Part shown: in pieces, positions 16,743-23,446 of the stretch
Numbering within the stretch: the first letter of the stretch is position 1
How the letters are laid out: every line of letters starts with the position of its first letter
Assembly (NCBI GenBank): GCA_002375465.1
Contig: DFLT01000013.1
Coordinates: 575-44,883 of the forward strand
Reading direction: 5' to 3'
Source: Alphaproteobacteria bacterium UBA3612
Lineage (GTDB): Bacteria > Pseudomonadota > Alphaproteobacteria > Sphingomonadales > Sphingomonadaceae
Length of the DNA: 44,309 bases
Notes under the pieces: generated by a model
What the model saw: the letters and a program-made list of their open reading frames with translations, nothing else
Database searches by the model: none
Told to the model about the DNA's origin: nothing
Made by a program: the position numbers and the translations under genes

Positions 16743-18635
16743 ATGGACCTGACCGTAAAGCTGGCCGCCATTGGCGCCATCGGCATCTTCGCCCAGTGGG
16801 TTGCATGGCGGACCGGTTGGCCCGCGATTGCGCTGATGCTGGCAGGCGGAATTATCGCCGGACCAATCACCGGCTTCATCAATCCGGAGCAGGACTTTGG
16901 CGCGCTGTACCAGCCGGCGGTAAAGCTGGCGGTGGCGATCATCCTGTTCGAAGGCGGTCTGAGCCTGAATTTCCGCGAGTTGAAACATGCGGGCTGGGGG
17001 GTGGCGCGGCTCGTCACGCTGGGCACGTTGATTGCCTGGGGCCTCGGTTCCGCGGCATTGCACTACGCCGCCGATATTGCGTGGGAGCCTGCGATTCTGT
17101 TCGGCGGCATATTGGTGGTCACCGGTCCGACTGTGATCGGGCCGATGCTGCGGCAGTTGCGCATTGGGAACCGCCCTCGCGATATTCTTAAATGGGAAGG
17201 CATCGTAAACGATCCCATCGGCGCGCTTCTTGCCGTGCTGACGCTCGCTTATGTGAATACGACAGAGGTGAGCCCGGGCAGTGCATTGGCCGATATCGGC
17301 ATGCATGTCGGACTGGCGTCTCTGTTCGCCATCGGCCTCGGCATAGTTCTCGCATGGCTGGTCGCCTATCTGTTTCCGCGCGGGCTGGTACCGGAATTTC
17401 TGAAGGTACCTGTCGTCTTCGCGCTTGTGATCGCCGGGTTTGTCATTGCCGATTCGGTTGAACATGAAACCGGTCTCTTGACCGTTACCGCCATGGGCGT
17501 CGCGATGGCGAACATGAAGATGGAAAGCTTCGGAGAGATGCGGCGCTTCAAGGAAAGCGTTACCATCCTGTTGATTTCCGGCGTGTTCGTGATCCTGTCC
17601 GCAACGCTGGATTGGGAGCTGATCCAGCGGTTCGAACTGCGGTTCATCCTGTTCCTGGTGCTGCTGCTCTTCGTTGTGCGCCCTTTGAGCGTTTTGGTGC
17701 CGCTGCTGTTTTCGTCCATTCCGTGGAAGGAACGGCTGTTCATGGCCTGGATTGCGCCGCGCGGTGTGGTCTGCGTCGCCATCACGGGCCTTTTCGCCAT
17801 ACGGCTGGAGGAACTTGGGTTTCAGGATGCCGGTGCGCTGATGCCTTTGGCGTTCGCAGTCGTGATCATTACCATTCTGGCGCATGGGTTCAGTGCCAAG
17901 TGGTTGGCGCAAAAGCTCGACATCGACCAGGGGCCGGGACGCAGCGTACTGATTGTCGGGGCGACGCGCTGGTCGATCGAGCTGGCTGAGGCGCTGGTGA
18001 AGCGTGAGGTGCCCGTGACGATCGCGGACAATAGCTTCCTGGCGTTGCGTCGTGCGCGCCAGAAAGGTGTGGAGACGTTTCATGGAGAGGCGCTGGAGGC
18101 GATTCACGAGGATCATCTCGATATCTTCTCGTTCCAGTCGGTCATCGCCGCGACCGACAATGACGCCTATAATTCACTTATCTGCGCCGAGCTTGGCCCC
18201 GAAATCGGTCGCAACAAGGTTTTCCAGCTGGGCAATGAAGAGAATAATGCGACCAAGGGGCTGCCGAGCGCCCTGAAAGGCCGCATGCTGATGAACAGTT
18301 CTGCCGGCCTGATCGAGCTTCTCAGCCGACAGGAACAGGGTTGGGATTTCCGTCAGACGCGGATCGGCGAGAAATATAGTCTGAACGACCTGAGGGCGCG
18401 CCTGAGCGGGAAGAGCGAACTTCTGGCTGTCGTGACGTCGGAACGGGTGGTCAAATTCTTCACCAGCGCCGCCAAGCCCACGGTTGCCGAGGGCGATTAT
18501 GTGATCGCCTATGTCCCGCCGGGGGGAGATGCCGCCGACGAGGAAGAAAAGGAAGCGCAGAAAGAGCGGGCTCGCGAGGCAAAGGCGTCGCAGGGAGAAA
18601 ATGGTTCTGACCCAGGCGACATGGTTCCCGCCTAG
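16743..18635 (+). CDS. Cation:proton antiporter with C-terminal TrkA-N domain
   Basis: The 630-residue product has 11-13 hydrophobic helices over residues 1-395 typical of sodium/proton exchangers of the CPA family, including ILFEGGLSLNF, VVTGPTVIGPMLRQL, KWEGIVNDPIGALLAV with the acidic ND pair, and MAWIAPRGVVCVAI. Residues about 400-520 form a Rossmann-like TrkA-N domain (SVLIVGATRWSIELAEAL, AATDNDAYNSLICAELG) that in relatives senses nucleotides and gates transport; a smaller TrkA-C-like part follows. The role is likely pH and cation homeostasis in the inner membrane. I chose the ATG at 16743, where the first helix starts; an in-frame start at 16674 would add 23 residues. The last 40 residues are highly charged. 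The transported ion cannot be read from the sequence. Confidence 0.9.
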   Translation: MDLTVKLAAIGAIGIFAQWVAWRTGWPAIALMLAGGIIAGPITGFINPEQDFGALYQPAVKLAVAIILFEGGLSLNFRELKHAGWGVARLVTLGTLIAWGLGSAALHYAADIAWEPAILFGGILVVTGPTVIGPMLRQLRIGNRPRDILKWEGIVNDPIGALLAVLTLAYVNTTEVSPGSALADIGMHVGLASLFAIGLGIVLAWLVAYLFPRGLVPEFLKVPVVFALVIAGFVIADSVEHETGLLTVTAMGVAMANMKMESFGEMRRFKESVTILLISGVFVILSATLDWELIQRFELRFILFLVLLLFVVRPLSVLVPLLFSSIPWKERLFMAWIAPRGVVCVAITGLFAIRLEELGFQDAGALMPLAFAVVIITILAHGFSAKWLAQKLDIDQGPGRSVLIVGATRWSIELAEALVKREVPVTIADNSFLALRRARQKGVETFHGEALEAIHEDHLDIFSFQSVIAATDNDAYNSLICAELGPEIGRNKVFQLGNEENNATKGLPSALKGRMLMNSSAGLIELLSRQEQGWDFRQTRIGEKYSLNDLRARLSGKSELLAVVTSERVVKFFTSAAKPTVAEGDYVIAYVPPGGDAADEEEKEAQKERAREAKASQGENGSDPGDMVPA

Positions 18636-18644
18636 GCGTACCGA

Positions 18645-18833
18645 TCATCGTGGCCAGACGGCAGGAAGATGCGCAGCCATCAGCAGGGAGACGGCAAGCG
18701 ACAAGAAAAGGATCGCATGCCACGGGACAAAGCCCACCTTAAATCCGGTGGGCTTGCGCCGCGCCCCGAGCGCCCCCGCCACGAGGCCAATCAATCCTGC
18801 CGCCAGTGCCCATAATGTCGCCTCGAATCCCAT
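18645..18833 (-). CDS. Small two-helix membrane protein, function unknown
   Basis: This 62-residue protein has two hydrophobic stretches (about residues 5-25 and 40-57) separated by a short basic loop with RRKP, so it is probably an inner-membrane hairpin. Proteins of this size and pattern are common unnamed genes in sphingomonads, from memory. I chose the ATG at 18833, which has GGCGAG just upstream; an in-frame ATG at 18845 is possible. It converges with the antiporter gene (9-base gap) and diverges from the methyltransferase-like gene. No function can be given. Confidence 0.6.
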   Translation of the reverse strand: MGFEATLWALAAGLIGLVAGALGARRKPTGFKVGFVPWHAILFLSLAVSLLMAAHLPAVWPR

Positions 18834-18899
18834 GGCTCGCCACATAGGCCGACACGCTTTATGGTAAAGAGTGCAATGGCCAAACGAGGGAGTCCAGCC

Positions 18900-19766
18900 A
18901 TGATCCGGATCGCACTTTTATTGTCTGCCGCAACGATGATGTCCGCCTGCGCGCCCGAGGAGGGAGTGGGCGAAGGCGCGGCGGCCTCCGAACAGGCCGC
19001 ACCGATGGAAACCGCCGGCGCAGAGATGCCGCCCCCATCAGTCGATTATAAGGCAATTCTGGGCGGTGAGCAGAGATCGGCGGAAACAATGGCGCGCGAT
19101 CAATATCGGCACCCGGCAGAGACGCTGGCATTCTTTGGTCTGCAGCCTGACATGACCGTCGTAGAGATTGCGCCTGGCGGTGGCTGGTACACGGAAATCC
19201 TGTCGCCCGCGGTTGGCTCGAACGGTACGCTTTATGCCGCCCATACCGACCCTGCGGCCAGCGAACGGGCAGCGGCTGCCGTGGCGCGCTTTCAGGAGAA
19301 GCTGGACGCGAACCCTGTCTATGCAAACACGCAGCTGGCGGTTTTCTCGGATGGCGAATTGAGCGTCCCCGACGGCAGCGCGGACATGGTCCTGACGTTC
19401 AGGAACGTGCATAATTGGTACATGGGCGATACGGCCGCAAAGGCTTTTCAAAGCTTCTATGACGCACTGAAGCCTGGAGGCGTGCTGGGCGTCGTCGAGC
19501 ACCGCCTGCCGGAAACCGCCGACGACGAACTGATGAAGACGTCAGGCTATATGAAGCAGTCCGTCATTGTGGGCATGGCGGAGGCCGCCGGTTTCGAACT
19601 GGCAGGGGAAAGCGAAATCAACGCCAACCCCAATGACACTGCGGATTATCCGAAAGGCGTCTGGACCCTGCCACCGAGCTTTGCCGAGGGGGATGCCGAG
19701 CGGGAAAGATATGCTGCTATCGGAGAATCAGACCGCATGACGTTGAAGTTCGTCAAACCGAACTAA
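18900..19766 (+). CDS. Exported lipoprotein with SAM-methyltransferase fold
   Basis: The 288-residue product starts with a signal peptide ending in MMSACAP, a plausible lipobox, so it is predicted to be an envelope lipoprotein. The rest resembles a class I methyltransferase: VVEIAPGGGWYTEIL is the SAM-binding glycine motif, GSNGTLYAAHTDP follows, and DMVLTFRNVHNWYMGD and LKPGGVLGVVEHR are later motifs of the fold. It fits the family of predicted methyltransferases (COG4798-like, from memory) common in sphingomonads. The ATG at 18900 has GAGGGAG upstream; the longer frame from 18861 lacks this. SAM is not known in the periplasm, so enzymatic activity there is doubtful. The last 14 bases overlap the convergent nucleotidyltransferase gene. 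Confidence 0.82.
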   Translation: MIRIALLLSAATMMSACAPEEGVGEGAAASEQAAPMETAGAEMPPPSVDYKAILGGEQRSAETMARDQYRHPAETLAFFGLQPDMTVVEIAPGGGWYTEILSPAVGSNGTLYAAHTDPAASERAAAAVARFQEKLDANPVYANTQLAVFSDGELSVPDGSADMVLTFRNVHNWYMGDTAAKAFQSFYDALKPGGVLGVVEHRLPETADDELMKTSGYMKQSVIVGMAEAAGFELAGESEINANPNDTADYPKGVWTLPPSFAEGDAERERYAAIGESDRMTLKFVKPN

Positions 19767-20610
19767 CGCGCGCCGCGACGGCGAACTGCTGCTCCCGGGC
19801 GCTGCCTGTGAGCAGCGGTTCGGCGCGCTGTGCCAAAATCTCTTCGGTGACGCGTAGCGTCCGTTCATTGTCGACGTCGATCGCGCAGGCGCCGTTTGTC
19901 AGCAGGATCGCGCGCATGTCGAGCCTGAACCGCCGGGAGAAGCGCCTGAACGCAGCCTCGAGCGTGCCCATGCCGAAGCGGAAGCGGACCAGATTCCAAA
20001 TGCCAAAGGCCTGCGCGATTCTCAGCGGATGTTTGACGAACTGGCCGCCGCCCCGGAAAGTCTCTACCGCGCCCAGCGCTTCACGATTGCGAATCCAATA
20101 GGCATTGCAGGTGGACACCGCGGTGTCGCTGAACTGGTAGAATTTGCGCTGCCCCTCTGGATGCGCTGACAGGATCGCATCCTTCGGCGCGAAGCCGACG
20201 GCGACGTCGGCATCGAGGGAATGCGCGGCGACGCCAAATTCCGCGATTGACGGGGAATCGAACAGACAATTATCGGCAGTCGTCACGAGCAATGGAAATT
20301 CAGCCCGTTTCGCCGCCTTCAATACCGAACCCGCAATATTGTCGTCGGCTGCGACGAAGGCGAGCCGGCCCTCTCGCTCCAGTCGGGCGACGACCGGTAC
20401 GGTGCGGATGGCATCGGCATCGTTCGACGAAATCAGGATGTGCTCCAACCGTTTCGTCTGCCACAGGGACGTTACAATATGGGTGATCATCGGCTTGCCC
20501 GCGACCGGGATCAGGCATTTGTCCCGGACACCGTGACCGGCGGCAAAGGGGTCGACGGTTCCGTCACGCCGCCCCGCCAGAACGAGCGCCGTCCGTATCG
20601 GCGCGATCAT
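19753..20610 (-). CDS. NTP-transferase-fold nucleotidyltransferase, pathway unknown
   Basis: The 285-residue protein has the N-terminal signature of sugar-phosphate and MobA-like nucleotidyltransferases: TALVLAGRR, then DKCLIPVAGKPMITH with the key Lys and the P-x-x-GKP turn. A VTTADNCLFD segment probably supplies the metal-binding Asp. Such enzymes transfer a nucleotide to a phosphorylated or alcohol substrate. The C-terminal half (FRFGMGTLEAAFRRFSRRF, IDVDNERTLRVTEEIL) is not one I can assign to a named subfamily. Its ATG overlaps the stop of the ATP-grasp gene as ATGA (20607-20610), so the two are translationally coupled and probably share a pathway. The in-frame extension to 20745 only shadows the upstream gene. 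The fold is confident; the substrate is unknown. Confidence 0.82.
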   Translation of the reverse strand: MIAPIRTALVLAGRRDGTVDPFAAGHGVRDKCLIPVAGKPMITHIVTSLWQTKRLEHILISSNDADAIRTVPVVARLEREGRLAFVAADDNIAGSVLKAAKRAEFPLLVTTADNCLFDSPSIAEFGVAAHSLDADVAVGFAPKDAILSAHPEGQRKFYQFSDTAVSTCNAYWIRNREALGAVETFRGGGQFVKHPLRIAQAFGIWNLVRFRFGMGTLEAAFRRFSRRFRLDMRAILLTNGACAIDVDNERTLRVTEEILAQRAEPLLTGSAREQQFAVAARVSSV

Positions 20611-21650
20611 GCCGCTATCCGTGACGGCTCCGCCGCGAGCAGAAGGCCTTGCCGTTCCAGGCTGTGGGCCAGGATCGCCTCGATCAGGCGCGGGTAGGAG
20701 ATGCCGACCAGCGCGGCCGCCCGGGCAATGGTTTTGCGCGACCATAAATTGCAGGAGAGGTTCACCTCCATGAAGCGCAGGGCACCGGTCGCGGGATCAT
20801 AGCGGAATTCAAAGCGGCCATAATCGAACGGCCAGAATTCCTGTGCGGCAAGATAGGTTAGCCGCTCGATCTCGCAGCGGAGATAGGGGTTCTCCACAGG
20901 CTCCAGCCGGTCGTCGCCCGCATCGCCCGTCAGGCCGCGTTTTTCCTCGTAGCTGCGAAAGCAGGTTGCGGGGTCGTGAACATATTGGAGCGGCGGCAGG
21001 ATCACAGGCTGACCGTCCGCGCCGCCAATAACAGGGACGCCAATATCGACCTCGGGCACCCAGCGTTCGACGATCACGTCATGCCCCTGGGCCTGAAGCG
21101 CGCGCACCTTCGGCTCGGCCTGGGCCCAGCCGTCGACGATCGCGAGTCCCCAGGACGCGGACGAATTGTTCGGCTTTACGACGAGACGTTCGGTGCGGAA
21201 CGTCGGCGGCAACAGATCGCGATTGCCGCGCCGATAAACCTGCCACGCCATCGTGGGCACGCCGGCATGGGCGATGGCAAGCTTTGCCGCGTGCTTGTCA
21301 TCCGCAATGCCGCGCAGGATCGAACTGGCGCCCAGAAATGGAACGCCGCTGCGTTCCAGCAACAGGGGCGCCAGCATCTCGCTGTTCTGGAAGCCGCCGC
21401 GGTTCAAAAGCGGAATGACGAAATCGGCATATGGCCGCTCCATCACTGCGTGATAATCGTCCGCGGTTTGCAGATTGATACCGAGCCCCTGCAGGGTTTC
21501 GCGAAGCTCGTAATGATAGAGCGCATGATTGCCGTCAGTGGCGTGCGCCATGCCGCTGCTGCGCGCATGTTTGGCCAGAAACAGGATCTCCAGCCCACCG
21601 GGAAGCCGGTGATCCAGGGATGCGAGGCGGTCCATGATCGAAATGGTCAT
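20607..21650 (-). CDS. ATP-grasp ligase, D-Ala-D-Ala ligase-like
   Basis: The protein of about 347 residues looks like an ATP-grasp carboxylate-amine ligase distantly similar to D-alanine-D-alanine ligase. Visible parts are VPFLGASSILRGIADDKHAAKLAIAHAGVP (central substrate/ATP region), LVVKPNNSSASWGLAIVD (ATP lysine and glycine-serine loop), IVERWVPEVDIGVPVIGG, and FEFRYDPATGALRFMEVNLSCN with the Glu and Asn magnesium ligands. Residues before 110 differ from true Ddl enzymes. Possible starts are GTG 21668, ATG 21650 and ATG 21635; none has a strong ribosome site, so the start is provisional. It is coupled to the nucleotidyltransferase by an ATGA overlap. It follows rplL but is separated from it by a strong terminator. 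The product it makes cannot be named. Confidence 0.8.
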   Translation of the reverse strand: MTISIMDRLASLDHRLPGGLEILFLAKHARSSGMAHATDGNHALYHYELRETLQGLGINLQTADDYHAVMERPYADFVIPLLNRGGFQNSEMLAPLLLERSGVPFLGASSILRGIADDKHAAKLAIAHAGVPTMAWQVYRRGNRDLLPPTFRTERLVVKPNNSSASWGLAIVDGWAQAEPKVRALQAQGHDVIVERWVPEVDIGVPVIGGADGQPVILPPLQYVHDPATCFRSYEEKRGLTGDAGDDRLEPVENPYLRCEIERLTYLAAQEFWPFDYGRFEFRYDPATGALRFMEVNLSCNLWSRKTIARAAALVGISYPRLIEAILAHSLERQGLLLAAEPSRIAA

Positions 21651-21734
21651 CCGGGAACCAATAATCACCGCATGTGAAGGATCGGGAACAGCTGCGTTTC
21701 AGTCAGGTCAAATCTTTATGGCGACGCTGTGAAC

Positions 21735-21767
21735 GAAAAAGGGCGGCCTCCGATGGAGACCGCCCTT
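21735..21767 (-). terminator. Rho-independent terminator after rplL
   Basis: On the minus strand AAGGGCGG, one mismatch and three further pairs form a stem around a 4-base loop (21739-21767), followed by a run of five T bases (21736-21740 on the plus strand read as A). It should end the rplJ-rplL transcript and isolates it from the ATP-grasp gene. Confidence 0.85.
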
Positions 21768-21815
21768 CTTGCGGATAAGCTGCCGCGCGTGCGTACCACG
21801 CGCGACGTGCTTTCC

Positions 21816-22190
21816 TTACTTCAGCTCGACGGTGCCGCCGGCTGCTTCGATCTTCGACTTGATCTCTTCGGCTTCGGCCTTGTTGACGCCTTCCTTGACG
21901 GCCTTCGGCGCGCCCTCGACCAGTGCCTTTGCATCGCCCAGACCCAGACCGGTGATCGCGCGGACCTCCTTGATGACCTGAATCTTCTTGCCGCCGTCAC
22001 CGGTCAGGATGACGTCGAATTCGTCCTTTTCTTCAACGGCTGCGGCTTCGCCGCCAGCAGCTGCCGGGGCAGCGGCCACGGCTGCGGCAGCGGAAACGCC
22101 CCACTTCTCTTCCAGCATCTTGGAAAGATCGGCTGCTTCAAGGACGGTCAGCTCGGAGAGCTGTTCAACGATTTTTTCGAGATCTGCCAT
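21816..22190 (-). CDS. rplL: 50S ribosomal protein L7/L12
   Basis: The 124-residue protein forms the flexible stalk of the large subunit that recruits translation factors. The N-terminal dimerisation region (EQLSELTVLEAADLSKMLEE) is followed by an Ala-rich hinge (about residues 35-52) and the C-terminal factor-binding domain with KIQVIKEVRAITGLGLGDAK and LVEGAPKAVKEGV. The start ATG at 22190 follows AAGGAAT. It lies 63 bases after rplJ in the same transcript, as in nearly all bacteria. Unusually, rpoB is not the next gene. Confidence 0.98.
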   Translation of the reverse strand: MADLEKIVEQLSELTVLEAADLSKMLEEKWGVSAAAAVAAAPAAAGGEAAAVEEKDEFDVILTGDGGKKIQVIKEVRAITGLGLGDAKALVEGAPKAVKEGVNKAEAEEIKSKIEAAGGTVELK

Positions 22191-22253
22191 GTTACTAATT
22201 CCTTTTGGTTCTTCGCCTCATGCCGAGGCTATTGGTTCGGTTGAAACGAAAAC

Positions 22254-22769
22254 TCAGGCGTCTTCCTTGGCGGCATATGCGCCAAGAACGCGGGCCAGCT
22301 GACCGGCCGGTGCGGCGGCGATCTGGGCGATCTTCGTGGCGGGTGCCACGACGAGGCCAACGATCTTCGCGCGCAGCTCGTCGAGCGACGGCAGCGAAGC
22401 GAGTTGCTTCACTTCGTCGGCCGACAATAGCGTATCGCCCATGGCACCGCCGACGATTTCCAGCTTATCATTAGCCTTTGCGAAATCGTTTGCGGCCTTT
22501 GCTGCGGCCACCGGGTCATCGGAGGTCGCCAATGCCGTTGGGCCGACCAGCATGTCGGCGATGGGGGCGTATTGGGTACCCTCCAGCGCGATCTTGGCGA
22601 GCCTGTTCTTCGCGACCTTATAGTCGGCGCCAACTTCCCGCATCTTCCCGCGAAGCTCGGTGACATTCGCGACGGTCAGGCCATGGTTGCGGGTAACCAC
22701 AACGACGGCCGTTTCCTTGAAGGTAGCGTTCAGCTGCTCGACCAACGCGGATTTATCTGCGCGATCCAT
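22254..22769 (-). CDS. rplJ: 50S ribosomal protein L10
   Basis: L10 anchors the L7/L12 dimers to the 23S rRNA GTPase centre and represses its own operon as an L10-L12 complex. The 171-residue length is normal. The N-terminus MDRADKSALVEQLNATF, the VVVTRNHGLTV strand, KNRLAKIALEG and the alanine-rich C-terminal helix that holds L12 are all typical. I used the ATG at 22769, which has AGGAGTTGAGC upstream; an in-frame TTG two codons earlier is less likely. A leader RNA element lies about 130 bases upstream. Confidence 0.97.
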   Translation of the reverse strand: MDRADKSALVEQLNATFKETAVVVVTRNHGLTVANVTELRGKMREVGADYKVAKNRLAKIALEGTQYAPIADMLVGPTALATSDDPVAAAKAANDFAKANDKLEIVGGAMGDTLLSADEVKQLASLPSLDELRAKIVGLVVAPATKIAQIAAAPAGQLARVLGAYAAKEDA

Positions 22770-22901
22770 GCTCAACTCCTAACAATGTCCCCGACAATGG
22801 CCGGGAACGGCTCAAGTTCGGACCCGCCGAAGCAGGACCATGAATTGTCCGTGAAGAAGTGAGGAGGATCCCGCCAATATGGCAGGTCCGGTATCTCTCT
22901 T

Positions 22902-22956
22902 CGTCTATGCGGGCGGAATTTAAGGCCTCTCGCGAAGCCGCCTGCAGTCTCGGACG
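22902..22956 (-). promoter_or_regulatory. Ribosomal protein L10 leader RNA
   Basis: Read on the minus strand, CGTC (22956-22953) pairs with GACG (22905-22902). Inside this is an asymmetric internal loop, CGAGAC opposite TA, then TGC pairing with GCA and GGCGG pairing with CCGCC. This short stem, asymmetric loop and long hairpin are the layout I know for the L10 leader of alphaproteobacteria, where the L10-L12 complex binds to repress rplJ-rplL. The whole stretch between rplJ and the divergent small gene (22770-23131, 362 bases) holds no protein gene I can support; it contains this leader, the ribosome site AGGAGTTGAGC, and the promoters for both directions. Confidence 0.72.
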
Positions 22957-23002
22957 GCGTTTCCAACCCCCTAAGAGGGAGCAGTGGAAATCGTCACAGG
23001 CC

Positions 23003-23028
23003 CTTACAATGCCTGCACGTCAAGTCAA
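23003..23028 (-). promoter_or_regulatory. Possible promoter of rplJ-rplL
   Basis: On the minus strand TTGACTTGACG (23028-23018) could provide a -35 box and ATTGTAAG (23010-23003) a poor -10 region just upstream of the L10 leader. Spacing is not ideal, so this is a weak call based on position. Confidence 0.3.
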
Positions 23029-23131
23029 GCGTGGACGCGTGGGGCGGGTGGGGCAACTGCGGCGCTGTAACGCACCCAATTAAATTCAGAACGAACGTAA
23101 ATTTAACCACGGCGGCATAGCGCGAAATCAA

Positions 23132-23446
23132 ATGAGTAACATGCGTCCCCCCCTCAATGCTGTGGGCCTCTGCATCGTGCAGGGGCTGAGCGTATTTGTG
23201 GCATTGGCACTCCTCGCCCTGGCTCCGACGGAAGGGCGCGCGATCGTCATTCCGTTGACGCCGGCGGCCGGAATGACACTGATGAAAGACCTTTATCAGG
23301 AGGGGCTGATCCCCCTCGATGCCGGACCCATCGTGGGCAGCATTGTCGTGGCTGGGGACCATCACGGGCGTTTTCTAAACATGCTGCAGCGCGGACGATT
23401 GGTCGTTGCCGCGCCGCGTGCGGGGTGCGGGGCTGGATTATCATGA
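23132..23446 (+). CDS. Small uncharacterised protein coupled to the chemoreceptor gene
   Basis: The 104-residue product has one N-terminal hydrophobic helix (about residues 9-30), which may be an anchor or uncleaved signal, followed by a short mixed domain with DAGPIVGSIVVAGDHHGRF and RLVVAAPRAGCG. I do not recognise a characterised family; short proteins with a similar GS(I/L)VV...LLAAP-C ending are, from memory, frequent in sphingomonads. The main evidence that it is real is the stop codon overlapping the next gene's start as ATGA (23443-23446). The start is uncertain: ATG 23132 or ATG 23141, neither with a strong ribosome site. It is probably expressed together with the chemoreceptor and may assist or modulate it, which is inference. 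Confidence 0.6.
   Translation: MSNMRPPLNAVGLCIVQGLSVFVALALLALAPTEGRAIVIPLTPAAGMTLMKDLYQEGLIPLDAGPIVGSIVVAGDHHGRFLNMLQRGRLVVAAPRAGCGAGLS

Noticed and set aside
21668..22190. Mobile element or rearrangement border explaining the missing rpoB
   Set aside because: No terminal repeats, transposase or integrase are seen near rplL; the altered order is reported without assigning a mechanism.
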